From the NCBI GenBank assembly GCA_020881915.1, contig JAJFPB010000003.1:1302001-1366000 (forward strand): DNA of 64,000 nucleotides, written 5' to 3'. Within the stretch, counting starts at the first letter, position 1; every line of letters begins with the position of its first letter. This document shows, one piece after another, positions 10,554 through 22,219 of this stretch. This DNA comes from Paramyrothecium sp. XJ0827 (taxonomy: Eukaryota > Ascomycota > Sordariomycetes > Hypocreales > Stachybotryaceae). Below the pieces are notes generated by a model that ran no database searches, was not told the DNA's origin, and saw only the letters and a program-made list of their open reading frames with translations. The position numbers were made by a program, and so were the translations under genes.

Positions 10554-12006
10554 GGAAGCGTGGCCAGTCGGCATTTTAGACAAATAGCCAGGCCGTGGGG
10601 ATTGGCAATCGCCATCTAACTTGAGAGTGATGATAGAGATGCACAGGCAAAAGAAAGAATGAATCTGGCTTGTGTAGACTGATATACCGGATAGACTTTA
10701 TAGAGTAGCATTAAACAAACCTTCCTAGCTTGCGTTTGTGATTCAGCTTGAGAGTTACCGTGCATCGCAGCATGTGAAAACTAAGATTTGTTGTGATTTT
10801 GCCCCTCACTATGGTCTCTGGACGATGAAGCAGCGGTGGCCATAAGAAATCTCATTCCCGAAGTGGTAGGCTGATCAGGTTCTGAATACCGAGATTCGCA
10901 AGCATGATATAAGAGTAGTCCCAGGGCCGGTACGCCCAAGGGGCCCACAAAGTAGAAGAAGATATGTGGTAGCATTAGACTATCAGTTTCATGCTTACAA
11001 TAGGACTTCGAATATTCTCAATTATCGCCAGAAGTAGCACTGTCTTGATAGAGCCGTGCGTGTCGGTTGGGTATTCCAAAGAGGGGAAACATCTACTTCG
11101 TCGTTACGCCTACATGTTCGTCGTGAACTCAAGGCAACGCTTAATTCAACAGTTTCATGACGATCTTTGAGAGCAAACCAACATGCGTCGAGACTCCAGC
11201 CACATTCACCTTCTGGAGAAACTCGTTGCCTCGCGTTGATACAGCGCATTAGATCAAAATTGCAACACAGAAGCGAGTGTTCACTGCAACTGATTAGCGA
11301 TGATTCTCAGAGTTCTCCATACGCAAGCGATCAAAGTACAAGTTTAAGCACTGAAATGAAACCATCTCTGAGCACTGCACACTAATTTTCTTCTGCCTTG
11401 TCGCACGCCATCACGTCGCTGCAAGGAAGACAAAGTCTCGATTGTAATTCTGCCATTCAGCATGTACTGTGATGCAACAACGCTCTTCGTTTCTAGCTTC
11501 CCTATACAAGAGCCGTCCTTCGTCCACTCGATCAATTGAGTTACGAAAAAAGGGACATAAACAGCCATGCTGATTATTCTTGAACTACATTCTTTAGTAG
11601 ATAAGGTATTCGACCCATCGGACGAACAGGTGTCAAGGATTGCGTTCCGAGATCGTCAGAAGATGGTAAATCTGTGATCGTCTGTCCGGCCCGCGATCGC
11701 GGAATCCAGCCTGGGGGAAATGGGTCTCATTATCAAATGAGCCGGTGTTCTAGCGCGGAACTCCCCATTTATGGCTAGTTTGAGGCGGAGGGCTACCCGT
11801 TTCGGAAATAGAATCACCATCCCCAGATGGAGGTGCCGTCAAGCCGGCTTAGTTATCTCGGACCGAAGTCCTCGAGGGATCATAAAAGCATGCGTGGACG
11901 CGGTGCTCTTGGCAAGGCAAAATCCAAATTTGCCTTCTCGATATTCTCGATATAGCTTGCATTCAAAGTTTTGAAGAAGGGGCCCAGCGAGCATACGCCG
12001 TCAACG
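10554..12006. other. Gene-poor gap
   Basis: About 1.45 kb. Three short minus-strand frames (10781-10975 with a hydrophobic stretch, 11022-11249, 11344-11568) do not join through good splice sites and match no family I recognise. They could be remnants of one decayed gene. The promoter of the MFS gene occupies the right end. Confidence 0.4.
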
Positions 12007-13660
12007 ATGGCGTCATCTGGATTTGTCCAGTCTAGCAACATGGGCTCTTCGACGATGGTTCTTCAGCCGGACACTATCCACTTATCGCAGGTGCCAAGCA
12101 AGAATCACGACGCCCCGCTGAGTGGCCAAGGCGATGCCAAACCTCGTAGCCTCCGAGATCAAGATCTCATGGCTCTGCCGCCCCCGAGTACCGCCGCTAG
12201 TTCCCCGCAACGTTGGAACTATCCCCGGAGCAACATTCCCAAGGTTGTGGCTTGCAATTGGTCGTTCATCGTCATGGGTGCCAATGATGCTGCCTACGGA
12301 GTAAGGCTGCACGACCATCGCAAGGCTTCGAAGCGTACACGATGCTAACAACCATACAGGCTTTGATCCATTACGTGCGTAGATATGCGCACTGCTTTGT
12401 GACAAAGTTGAACCCCATGACCTGTTTGTTCTAATGAGCGTCTTAGATCGAGAAATACTATGGCTTGACGTATCTCATCGTCTCGTTGATCTTCCTGTCA
12501 CCGTTTGTTGGCTACGCTTTATCCGCCTTCATGAACAACTGGCTCCATTTAACAATCGGCCAACGAGGTGTCGCCGCTATTAGTTCAGGCTGTCATCTGG
12601 TAGCATATCTCGTCATGGCATTGCACCCCCCATACCCCGTCATTGTAGTAGCATTCATGGTGGCGGGTTATGGAAACGGCCTGGCCGATGCTGCATGGAA
12701 CGCCTATCTCAGCGGTATGGCGAATGCCAATGAGCTGCTTGGGTTCCTGCACGGCTTCTATGGGTTTGGCGCCGTTCTATCTCCCTTGATTGCCACTTCG
12801 ATGATCACCAAACTAGGGACTCCTTGGTATGCGTTTTACTACCTCATGGTGAGTAAGAGTTCATCGTGGTGTCGCGTCTGTAATCGAGCTCTAACCAAAA
12901 CATCTAGATCGGCATGGCCGCAGCCGAGGTCATCTGCGTGATAACATGCTTTCGGAAGGCGACGGCTGCCGAGTATAAGGAATCGCTGGCGGAACAGGCG
13001 CAAGCGGCCGGAGATGGCCTGCGAGGGGCATTGGTCAAAATGCCGGCCGCTCGCGTGACGTGGATTTGCGCGTTCTTCCTACTTTGCTACGTGGGTACTG
13101 AAGTCTCCTTGGGCGGTTGGATTGTCGTCTTCATGATCCAAGTTCGAGGCGGCGAGGAGTTCTCGAGCGGCATGACGGCTACCGGTTTCTGGCTTGGACT
13201 CGCTATTGGCAGGGTGATACTAGGCTTTGTCACGCCGAGAATTGGTGAGAGACTGGCTATATTGGTAAGTCAGCGTCCAGACATGCGGGCAGGCAAATCT
13301 CTCTAATTGATCTTATAGATCTACCTGCCACTAGCAATGGGACTCCAGTTGCTGTTCTGGCTGGTCCCTCAGTTCATTGTGTCCGCAGTTGCAGTCGGAC
13401 TTCAGGGTTTTTTCCTTGGACCTCTATTTCCCGCTGTTATAGTGGCCATGTCCAAGCTGTTGCCTCGACACTTACAGGTAAGCGCCATTGGCTTTGCTGC
13501 GGCCTTTGGCGGAGGTGGAGCAGCCGTGCTGCCCTTTGCGGTAGGCGCTCTCGCACAGGCGAAGGGTGTACAGGTCCTACAACCCATTATCCTAGCGTTT
13601 CTGGTTGTGCTAATCGCGTTGTGGCTCTGTTTGCCAAGGTTTGATAAGAAGAAGGAGTAA
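12007..13660 (+). CDS. MFS transporter (Bsc6/Fmp42-like type)
   Basis: Five exons (12007-12300, 12360-12374, 12447-12848, 12908-13264, 13319-13660) encode 469 residues. Exon 2 is only 15 nt and supplies ALIHY, which joins NDAAYG to IEKYYGLTYLIVSLIFLSPF in frame; skipping it would also keep frame. About 11-12 membrane helices are seen. Motifs are VVACNWSFIVMGANDAAYG in helix 1, GYGNGLADAAWNAYLSGM, and ATGFWLGLAIGRVILGFVTP, the GRxxLG sequence at the start of the second half. This fits the fungal family around Bypass-of-stop-codon 6, whose substrates are unknown, sometimes compared with sugar or quinate carriers. It converges on the regulator at 14047. Confidence 0.88.
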
Positions 13661-14046
13661 AGGGAGCTTCAAGAGTATCGTGCTTGTAAAAGGATGACCG
13701 AGGAAGTTTCATGATGGATCAATAGAAAATTGCTGAGGTTTCCATAACGTCCCGTGTACTATACTTCTGCTCAATCTGGAGCTTGTGAGGTGCGCATGAA
13801 GAAATTCAAGGTCATTATCATTCATTCTTGAGTATAGTGTAATATGCTAGGAGTCATGTGATGGAGTCATGGGTAAGTACACAGCATAGAGTGGGAACAG
13901 GTTAACGCCCGGCTATTCCTCTTAGTACCATTTGCATTGACGAAACAGCAAAGCCAACACAGGATTAGAGATTGTATGTCCACTGGATTCGTCCACTACC
14001 AACACCATCAGCAGCGGTAATCAACACTTTTAAGAGTTCGTTGCGT
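13661..14046. other. Convergent 3' region
   Basis: 386 bp between two convergent genes. No coding frame is seen; it should hold both polyadenylation regions. Confidence 0.5.
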
Positions 14047-16075
14047 TCAAAACTGTTCCCAATCACCATACATGCCCCAGTCGCCCTTGGGCCGGTGAAG
14101 GTCAATGCTTGAGTTACCTTCCAAGGCGTTGTCTGCGAGGAAGAGGTCAAGGTTCGGATCGAGATACCCAAGGGAGAGGGAGCTCGGTTCCAAAATGGAA
14201 TAGCATGGGAGGTCCGCGGAACTGAAGCCAGGATCAGGTGGTAAGGACTGAGCTGATTGCACATCAGAAGCTTGTCCTGTCGTGGCATCTCCGGAGTTGG
14301 CGGTGTGCACTTTGGGTTGCGGCTGGTTGGAGTCGGTGCGCTTCGACTTGTAAAGTACCCGCTGGCTGAGGCCATACGTCACGTTGGCATTCCAAAACAC
14401 ATCCTTGTAGTGTTCGAGAAGCTTGCAGGTCGATTCGAAGCTGTCTTGCGCACGGGACCGAAAGACTGGCACAACACTGTGACGCAAATACTCGTACTCA
14501 ATGCCAAGGCAGAGCGAAATGGCATACGGGACCAACGGGACAGGGCTGAGCTGGTTAGACTTCACAGTCGTTGTAATGTGGCTTGCTGCAAGCGACCGAT
14601 GGGTCCTGAGAGAACTTGCTGTCTTGCCTCCGGAAACCGCTGGCACGTTTTGAGAGCTAATCCGTGGCATTCGGCATGATAGAATGACAATAGAGTGGTA
14701 ATATACCTCAATGGTCGCTTGAAACAAAGTTAACTTGTTGAACTGTCTGAACGAGAGGGATGTCGATGACTCACCAAGGAGGAAGGTCGGCAAATTTGCC
14801 GCATTGGCTTCTACAACCAATTGTTCCAGAGGCGGAATAGTGAAGTTGAAATCAGTAGGAGGCCTTTCACTCGCACTCGGTCGGTAGAGGTCGATAGATC
14901 TATCCAGCCACCTTGTGACTAGCAGAAATAACCGAAAGCACGGTGGCTGTCGGCTAAAACACTCTTCGAGATTAGTCGAGAAGTCTACTTCGTGAAGCAG
15001 CCGCGGGCGACCCCAGGTGGCTCCGTTGACTTTATCAATGGCCCAGATAGCGCAGAAGAGCGTCTCCAAGTCTGGCTCGCCAGTATGGAGGTGCAGGCCC
15101 AGTGTTTGGGCGTGAGTGATGGCCTCTGTGAATAGTAATGCTGGCTGTGCCCTCTCACTGGGCTGGGACGGCTGGAAGTATAATGAAAGCACACACAGAA
15201 CCTGGATTCTGGTTGTTGTGTCCGAAACCAAGCTGGTACTCAGCGTAGTCCTGATAGCCGTGGACAATTTCTGAGTGAATTCGGTGGCAGAGATTGCGAG
15301 AGACCCTTGGTCACGCAGCCTCAAGTGTCCGGCCATGGATGCGTCCGTAGCTGCTGCCAATGCAATGACCTGACGCAGGACAATGGCGGCCGGCGAGGTA
15401 TCATTCTTTGACGGAGCCTTGACGATGACTGAGAAAATTGGGTTTATCTTTCGAAAGAAGATGTCTTGCAGGGCCTCGAAGTCGTCATCAAAAGGAACAC
15501 AGGTAAGGCAATGCTGTCGAGCGTATGGTAGGAGGACCGTATCGAAGGGATTAGATGAGCTTAGTGCGGTGGGATCTGGGTCAGAGGCGTGACGATCCGA
15601 GACCCAGACGCCGATCAGACCCGTCTTTGAGCTTCGCAACCCTCTGTAGCGCTTAGATGACAAGTCGGAATTGGTAACTTCGACAAACATGCCTTCTGGG
15701 TTCGTGTCACAGACGAAACGCTGCGACCGAGTTTCTGCATCATCCTCCTCGTCGCTGTGATGTTGGATGGTGAGGCCTTCGGGAGTCGGCTGCCTGTCTT
15801 GAACAACGGCTACAGGAATTTCACGAAGCTCTTTGACGTTGGGTGCTCCTTGCTTGGTGCTTCCTTGCTTCGGTGCTAGCTTTTCTCGATGAACACACTT
15901 CCTCTAGGCAATGTCAGTCGCAAAAGCACGAATATAGGGCAGTCGAACAGAAGCTCACCTTTCGTTTGCGGCATGATTCGCAAGCCCCATCCGCTTGCTT
16001 CCGCTTGACTGGCAAACCGGAAGCATCCGACTCGACGAACTTGAGGGGTTTAGCGGAGAACGACGTGGTAGACAT
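14047..16075 (-). CDS. Fungal transcription factor with only half of a Zn2Cys6 cluster
   Basis: Two exons (16075-15959 and 15903-14047) encode 657 residues. The GTGAGC..CTAG intron interrupts the zinc motif and joins ACESCRKRK to RKCVHREKLAPK. This gives C32-x2-C35-x6-C42, the first three ligands of a binuclear cluster; the following 60 residues contain no further cysteines. SQRFVCDTNPEGMFVEV (about residues 100-116) resembles a block seen after the DNA-binding region in related regulators. The middle region follows the fungal_trans domain: PFDDDFEALQDIFFRKINPIFSVI, then IQVLCVLSLYFQP, then GLHLHTGEPDLETLFCAIWAIDK, then GRPRLLHEVD. Reading through the intron gives a stop after 14 codons, so splicing is required. 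It is expected to be nuclear; targets are unknown. Confidence 0.85.
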
Positions 16076-16683
16076 TTTGCACCAGGAAATGGAGCATCTA
16101 TAGTTGGAAGGGCGTTCTCTCTTCGTGACCTGCTCCTCGGGACTGCCGTTTTGGGGTCTGATGCGCTGCGCTATGTCCGGGAGCGGGAAACAAACAATGG
16201 CATTTTCTCCACGATGGTAAGGCGCGGGCAAAGATGGGACTGGCTGGGCGACTCTTGTCCACTCTAGGCCGAATATCGCTCAGGCCACACGGAGTAGCCT
16301 CACAAAAAGTTGAGACAGGTTGTGTGAATGCCAAACCTGAGCAGCATGGGGAATGGTATGATGTATGTTCCGTCTTGAATCCCCTTTTGGTCTGTCCGCT
16401 TTCTAGTCGTGGAAAGTGCGGCGCCGGGATATACCCAGTAGGGCTTAGGGCGACTCCACTACGCTCCGCCGTGCTGGGAACCAGGAATCAGTGATGAGTT
16501 ATGAGCTACTCCTACTGTGATACCAGTTGACATTCTGCCCGGTTCCATTGTCATCTCATTCATTCACAATTCCAATTACATCATTGTTTTGTGAAGAGTC
16601 AACTTCGTGATCCAACTACTGAATTATCCAGTGAATTGTGGTTGACCTGGATGACGCATGGAAAGCCAGTCGCACGCCTGATC
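16076..16683. other. Promoter of the half-cluster regulator and 3' end of METTL16-type gene
   Basis: 608 bp. No supported gene. An upstream in-frame ATG at 16231 would add 52 residues to the regulator, but MSTTSFS at 16075 looks like the natural start. Confidence 0.45.
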
Positions 16684-18237
16684 CTAGGCTGGTGCTGCCT
16701 TTGCTGCTGCTTTCAAAAAGCCCTGGAAGCTCTCAAACACGACCGGATCATGTCCCTCAAGCCAGCGGCAGCCGACGACGACATCTTCCTTGGTCACCTT
16801 GATCCAGACCTTGAATCCAAACAAGGCCTGTTCACCGTCCTTGGTTTGTTCTTTGTCTAGTCCCTCGCCTGCATCAGCCTCCAGTTTCCTTTTCTTCCGT
16901 CTTCTCCAGGCACGAGCCCACACTTTGTCCACCGCGCGGCCCACGCCCTCCATTTTCTCTTTGTCCCATTCCCATGAAACCAGCTCCAGGGCGCCGACGG
17001 CAGCGCTGATTGAATCTGTGAAGGGCCCAATCTTTCTTGTGACTGGCATCCTGCCTACTTCTACCTCCGTGTCCGTTGGCATTACGTTTTTCGACAGGAC
17101 CGTCTGGATCCCTCTTGCGATGGCCGACGCGGGCCGCATCGGGCGGAAGCTCCAGGCAACCGCCCATCGACGCGTCTTCGTGCCCTGCACGAATTCGGAC
17201 ACTGCAAAGTTGTCTATATTGTGTTCTCGTAGTTGATCGACCAAGGTTGTCAAGCTCGAGAAAAACCCAAACATGGCCGTGTACCATTGTACGCGCTCAC
17301 GCAGCACCAGCGACTCTTCGAGGATTCGAGCCACGAAGGCAGACTCACCGCCCTCGACAACCATCTCTACGTTGGCGCCCGAGCAAACAGTGTGTGGGGG
17401 CTGAGCCTTCTTGGCGGCGCTTTCCGCCATGGCTTCCTCGGATTCGTAGAACGGCGGGTTCGTCATGGTAAAGTCGAGCCCATCCCGCCCGAGGTCATCC
17501 ACCGGTATGAGCAAGTCAGAGGTTTTTCGCTCGACGAGTTTGATGCGCGACTCAAAATCGTTGGCCTTTACGTTCTTCTTTGCATATTCTAGGCTTTTCG
17601 TGTCGACGTCTGTTTGCACGGGTCAGCGTTCTTCAAGGTTAACTTGCTGTCGTTAGAACATACCCGTCGCAATGAACGACCACGGACGCTGCGCACATCC
17701 GAGCAGTGGGTAGATGCAGCTTGCGCCTGTACCGATATCCAAACCGACCTTTTGTCGATGCGAATCATAGGAGCTCGTGTCGAGTAGACCTTTGAGCCAC
17801 AATATGTAGTTGTGTCTGTTGGGAACCTGACAGACATCAGCGAGGCCACCAGCAACACAGTGAAACACGCACAGGCGGACATAATCTATCATCGGGTAAA
17901 TCGATGTTGATTGCAAAGTCCAATTTTAGCAACGTCTTGGTTAGTTGCATGACCGCCGTTGCGTCATTGAAGTCAAGCTCGCGGCCTTTGGCGCTGCGGT
18001 AAGGGTCGTTAGCGAACGTACGTCCGAATCATTGAGAACAACTCACACGGCTGCAAAATCTGGATCGAGGCGAGCAAGTTCTTTGAAGTCGGGCGGGTGT
18101 TGATACAACTTGCTAAAGTACCGATCGGCACCATCGTCGGCTACATCCGGGACTTTTCTGTGCGACTTGGGCCTGCTCTCATTATGCGCGCGATTCGAGC
18201 CCGCAGCTCCATCGTGCAATGGAGCAGCTTCGCTCAT
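16684..18237 (-). CDS. METTL16/RlmF-type RNA N6-adenine methyltransferase
   Basis: Four exons (18237-18047, 17993-17873, 17826-17664, 17609-16684) encode 466 residues; phases agree at each junction. The Methyltransf_10 family is clear. YFSKLYQHPPDFKELARLDP is followed by GRELDFNDATAVMQLTKTLL, then IDLPDDRLCPPVPNRHNYIL, then GLDIGTGASCIYPLLG (SAM-binding, residues 132-147), then IATDVD, then TNPPFYESEEAM with the catalytic NPPF at 209-212. Residues 356-395 are Lys/Arg-rich (WARAWRRRKKRKLE). Relatives methylate U6 snRNA A43 and some mRNAs; RlmF is the bacterial rRNA homologue. The human vertebrate-conserved regions are not evident. Nuclear action on U6 is the likely role. Confidence 0.93.
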
Positions 18238-18435
18238 CGCGTGCGTGAAGAAGCGTGTTGTGTTGGGTGGTGTTTGTGGTGTTTGCGGTAAGTGGCATTT
18301 CTCAAGGTTTTACACGGAGAGAGTCAAGATAGTCTCATTTGTTTACATTGAATTCGTTAGTGTCATGTACTTATACTAGAATATCATGGAACTTCGCAAC
18401 ACCATCCCCCCCCAATTACCAAGAATGGCCGCGGC

Positions 18436-19292
18436 TCACCACAATAGCACTCTCCACCGCCACCCTTCAAGAACCTTCATATCATCTTCGCTTACAGACT
18501 CACCCCTCTCGATTCTCGAGCTCAGCTTCTTCACCCGCTTCTGTATGGTCCTGGCGACGCGCAGGGATACCTCGTTCTGGAAAACATAGAGCACTGCAAA
18601 GACGAAAAAGGCCATGCCAGCAAGCCCGCCTTTACCAAAGACGCTGTCACGGATACGGGAGAGAAGGCTCTGGGATCGTCTAAAGGCATACTCGGTGTCG
18701 TTTGAGGATTTTAAAGATTCCTCGTCCGAGCCGCGCCGAAAGATCCTACGGACAAGAGGGATGAATGTCGCGCTTGAAAAACAATCAGTTCTCGCTGTTG
18801 TTCGTTTTCAAGGCGAAATGAAACTCACATGGCACCTCCGACAATCCACCTTCGCCAGCGATGCTCTTCGGCAGCTTTGACCACCGCACGCAACTCCGAT
18901 TGCAAGACTCTTAAGTCCACGATTAACGAGTCCGATCGAGCTCTGATCCTTGACTCCAAGTCAATTGTCGACGCGCTCGCATCATAGCGCTGCCGCTTGC
19001 GCAAGAGGCTCAAGTACTCTCGCAATCCGAACTGACAGCTTGTCCTGACCGAACGTAGCTCTCGCGTTGACGAGAGAGTCTGCGTCTGCGTCTGCGTCTG
19101 GCCGGGCCGAGGCAGGTCAACCACACTGCCTGGATGATCAGGAATGTGCTGCTCCGGCGCTAGGTGAAGCGCGATCCCGGACTCGGGGTCGAGGGCTGAA
19201 TTTGAGCCCACGCTCGGGGGCATTGGGTATGGACGGGAAGGCGACGGAGCTGCCTGAGGAGGAACAGAAGCGAAATGAGTCGGATGAGCCAT
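18436..19292 (-). CDS. Unknown fungal membrane protein with two C-terminal hydrophobic segments
   Basis: Two exons (19292-18829 and 18772-18436) encode 266 residues; the junction splits an Ile codon. Residues 1-75 are Pro/Ser-rich and low complexity, with a short QTQTQT run. Residues 80-145 form a charged helical region (STRELRSVRTSCQFGLREYL, then SRIRARSDSLIVDLRVLQSE, then LRAVVKAAEEHRWRRW). A hydrophobic segment lies at 149-162 and a stronger one at 204-219 (GLAGMAFFVFAVLYVF), followed by a basic amphipathic tail. I do not recognise a named family. The tidy splicing and codon pattern support a real gene. A small organelle or ER membrane protein is the most that can be inferred. Confidence 0.7.
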
Positions 19293-20037
19293 GGCACGGG
19301 GTAAAACAGACAGGAAGAAAAACCCAGATTGATACGCTTAGCACTTTAAAGGACAACTTCAACTGGAGACACGACACGTCTGAAGGAATGCCTCCAAGAC
19401 GGTAACAACAGACGGTCAAGGTGATCGGACAGAGCGGGTGGCTGGTGAACATGAACATTGCAACATGGCGGGGCGGCCTGTAGGGCTTACAGCGATGTGC
19501 AACTAAACGAACAGGCCGCCCCCTTCTGGCACCGTCTGAGCTGTGAGGGAGGGAGGTTTTCTCGCGATCCTCATCAGGAGCTTTTGTTCATAAAAATGCG
19601 CGAAGCACGTATGGCCAGTCGCCCATCAGCAACTTGTAGTTCCTCTTCCGTAGTCATTGCTGCTGCGACAGCGACGTTGTTGGTAGACGGCGCTCCGCCT
19701 TTGTTATGGTGTGGGACAGGGTTGATGCATCAAGCACGAAATGGTTGCGTGGTGATGAACACAATTCATAGTCTCTGGTTTTTGCCATAATGGCAAATTC
19801 TCCGTAGTTCATTCATTTCGTAACATCCGAAAATTTGCATCAATAAGTTCGTGCTCCTGTTCTTTACTCATGCGTACCCTCTCTGATTCATCGCGCCGTC
19901 CATCCTGCCGAGAGAAATTCCAAACCATAATATCCTTCTCCCATCAATCTCTTTCAGGACCTCGACAGCTCATATTATCCTCCTCCCATCAATCTCTTTC
20001 AGGACCTCCACAACTGTATGGCACCTCTTGTAGCCAC
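19293..20037. other. Intergenic gap
   Basis: 745 bp between two minus-strand genes. No gene is supported. It contains a 45-bp tandem duplication listed separately. Confidence 0.5.
19924..20013. repeat. Two-copy tandem repeat, 45-bp unit
   Basis: The 25-bp core TCCCATCAATCTCTTTCAGG plus ACCTC occurs at 19939-19963 and again at 19984-20008, 45 bp apart. Flanking bases also match (ATAATATCC versus ATATTATCC), so the unit is about 45 bp. Confidence 0.75.
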
Positions 20038-20820
20038 CTAAAACATGTCGTCTCTGACCGATCTGCCCTGCTGGGATAGGCTTTCAAGCGTGAGGTTATG
20101 CGGCTAATAACAAGTTCTGGTTAGCTGGCATCCTCTTGACAAAAAAGCGACGAGCCCTTCGACACATGCGCCAGAGCAGTTCTCAAAACGCCTTGGGATG
20201 CCTAAACTTACCCCGTTGGACATGCCAGTCAGCGCGTCGAAGATGAGGACGGCCTCGCCGCGTCCCACGGCCTTTTCAGCGTCCGCAATGAAGCAGGAGC
20301 ACCACTCGAGAATGCGTATGGAGAAGAGAACAGAGTTTCCGAGGCCGTTTTGAGCGTTGAGAAAGAGGCAGAGACCTTGTGTGAAGGCGCTGAGGGCAAC
20401 CACGGCTCGGCTGTAGCGTCTTGCAGAACGGACCTTGTTCCGTGCGAAGGCAAACATCTCATAGTCTTCCTCCCCGGTGCGGATATGCTCCTCGAGCGTT
20501 CGGAAAACGAAACAGGCGACGCGCTGGTAGATGAAATCCGGCATGCGGTTCTCGAAGTCCTCTCCTACGGCGTTGAGGTCAAGCACGCCGTTTCTAAGCC
20601 AGAATGTGGCACGGGGTAGATGCTTCAGGAGGGCGGTCTTGGAGATGAGAAGGATCCCGTGTTCAACATGTTTGAGGAGTACTGCAATGACATCGTCTTC
20701 GTCGTCGTCGATGAGAATGGGGTCTATTGCTGGGTGAGGATCAGGGCCCCAGATATCCTGGTCAGGCTCTCTCAGCACCAGCTCCCTCAACTGCTGCAGA
20801 GCTTCTTCGTCGTGATCCAT
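20038..20820 (-). CDS. Hypothetical protein, acidic N-terminus
   Basis: Exon 1 (20820-20212) encodes 203 codons. A GTAAGT donor at 20211 is followed by a GCTAAC branch site and an acceptor at 20104, giving exon 2 at 20103-20038 and 224 residues in total, ending in SVRDDMF. A nearer AG would give a shorter tail (NLLLAA), and no splicing gives a 238-residue variant. The first 50 residues are acidic (DQDIWGPDPHP, IDDDEDDVIAVLL); the rest is predicted helical without membrane segments. I do not recognise the family. The length of open frame and the coherent donor support a gene; function is unknown. Confidence 0.6.
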
Positions 20821-22219
20821 CTTGCGAGTAGATGGGAAGTCGCTCTTTGTTGCTCACGAGCTGTCACAAAGAAATCAGTGATGGTGTCAGTTTGTGTGAA
20901 AGGATGTGTAATGGAGAAATTTGATCTAAGGGTGAGTGAAAGGTGAAGTCCTTTTACAGCTAGTAAACAAGGGGGAAACCTGGCGGCTGCTGGCCAGGTG
21001 TAAGTACAAATTTGGGATCGACGACGAATCATGGTGCAGGGCACAACAATCATTGGGTACTCCTGTAGACCCAGTCCAATAGATTCAGTAGTAAGATGCT
21101 CCTTTTCAACAGATGACAGCTGACCTTCCTTTATTCTCGATTCGTTCTCCATGACCCTCGGCTCAGAGACTCGTGGCTCTGTGTTACGCATATGCCGTTG
21201 ACGTCGAATTTGCAAACGGGCGTATTCTTTAAACCTCAAGGAGAAGTCAACTCGGCGTGGAATTACAACTTCAGTTAGAAATTGTCGTTTACCAGGCAGA
21301 CTTCGTTCAGGTCTCGAAAGACAATGATTTGTGTCGGGATTTACCTGGAAAGGGGGTAAGTGTTGATCTCTTTATGAAGGAGACGAGGAGGGCGCAGGCA
21401 GGAGTTTGTTTCAAGCGCACCGTTCATAGCAAAAATTTACTGAGAAAATGCACATGATGAGTGAAATTTGCTTGAGATTATCTAGATTTGAGAATATCGA
21501 ACGAAGATGCAGGTACATGAAATTAATTGAGTAGGGAGGTCTGATACCCAAAGCCTCGGAAACAGTATCAAAGTCAATAACGAAGATATCTACAGTTATT
21601 AAAAATAAAAATAAAAAAGTATACAGTACAGAGTACAACAGGTGACTTGCAACGTTTGAGGCACGCGTTCAGCCGTACGTGCATACACAAGGACTCGACG
21701 CACCACCAGTATCTGTGCCAATGAACCTTGTGGCCAGCTGTGGCGATGCGAGCAGCAATGCCAAGGCCACCACTCAACGAGCTTCATTTGCAACGGAAAA
21801 AGTCAAATTAAACTACAGCAGCAGAGGCTACGAGCAACAGTATAAATTCTGCTCGTCACCTCGTCATTCAATCTTTTCCTGCCCCTTGATTTTGACCCAG
21901 GTCTAAAAACGAGGCTCGCGGCTGGCCACATTTTAGTTCGTTGGTTGCCTGATCTCGGCGTCGTGTGTTGCCAGGCAAGGGCCAATCACATGAGCCACGC
22001 GGCAATCCGCCCCAAGTATAACTAGCGGCCTCCCTCTGCGTTTAGAGCTCTCTCTCTCTTTGTTCTTTCTTCCCTTCAGCTTTCATACCCAAGCAATTCT
22101 TCGAGCTGAAGTATTGTCAATCGCACTGCACTGTACTTTGATCCAGAAATCTTCCCATCTTCTGGTCCCGCTTCTTTCTTATCTCAAAGCTGTTGTGAGC
22201 GACAGTACAGCCTACGACA
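20821..22219. other. Divergent intergenic region
   Basis: 1.4 kb between divergent genes. An A/T-rich low-complexity stretch lies near 21597-21625 (TTAAAAATAAAAATAAAAAA). A CT-rich tract at about 22048-22078 precedes the DUF4139 gene, as is common in fungal housekeeping promoters. No coding frame is supported. Confidence 0.5.

Noticed and set aside
9783..10583. 266-codon frame antisense to the DUF218 gene
   Set aside because: The sense strand carries all DUF218 motifs; the antisense frame has none.
20787..21239. 150-codon minus-strand frame upstream of the hypothetical protein
   Set aside because: It overlaps the promoter, has irregular composition and shows no splice link to the gene below it.
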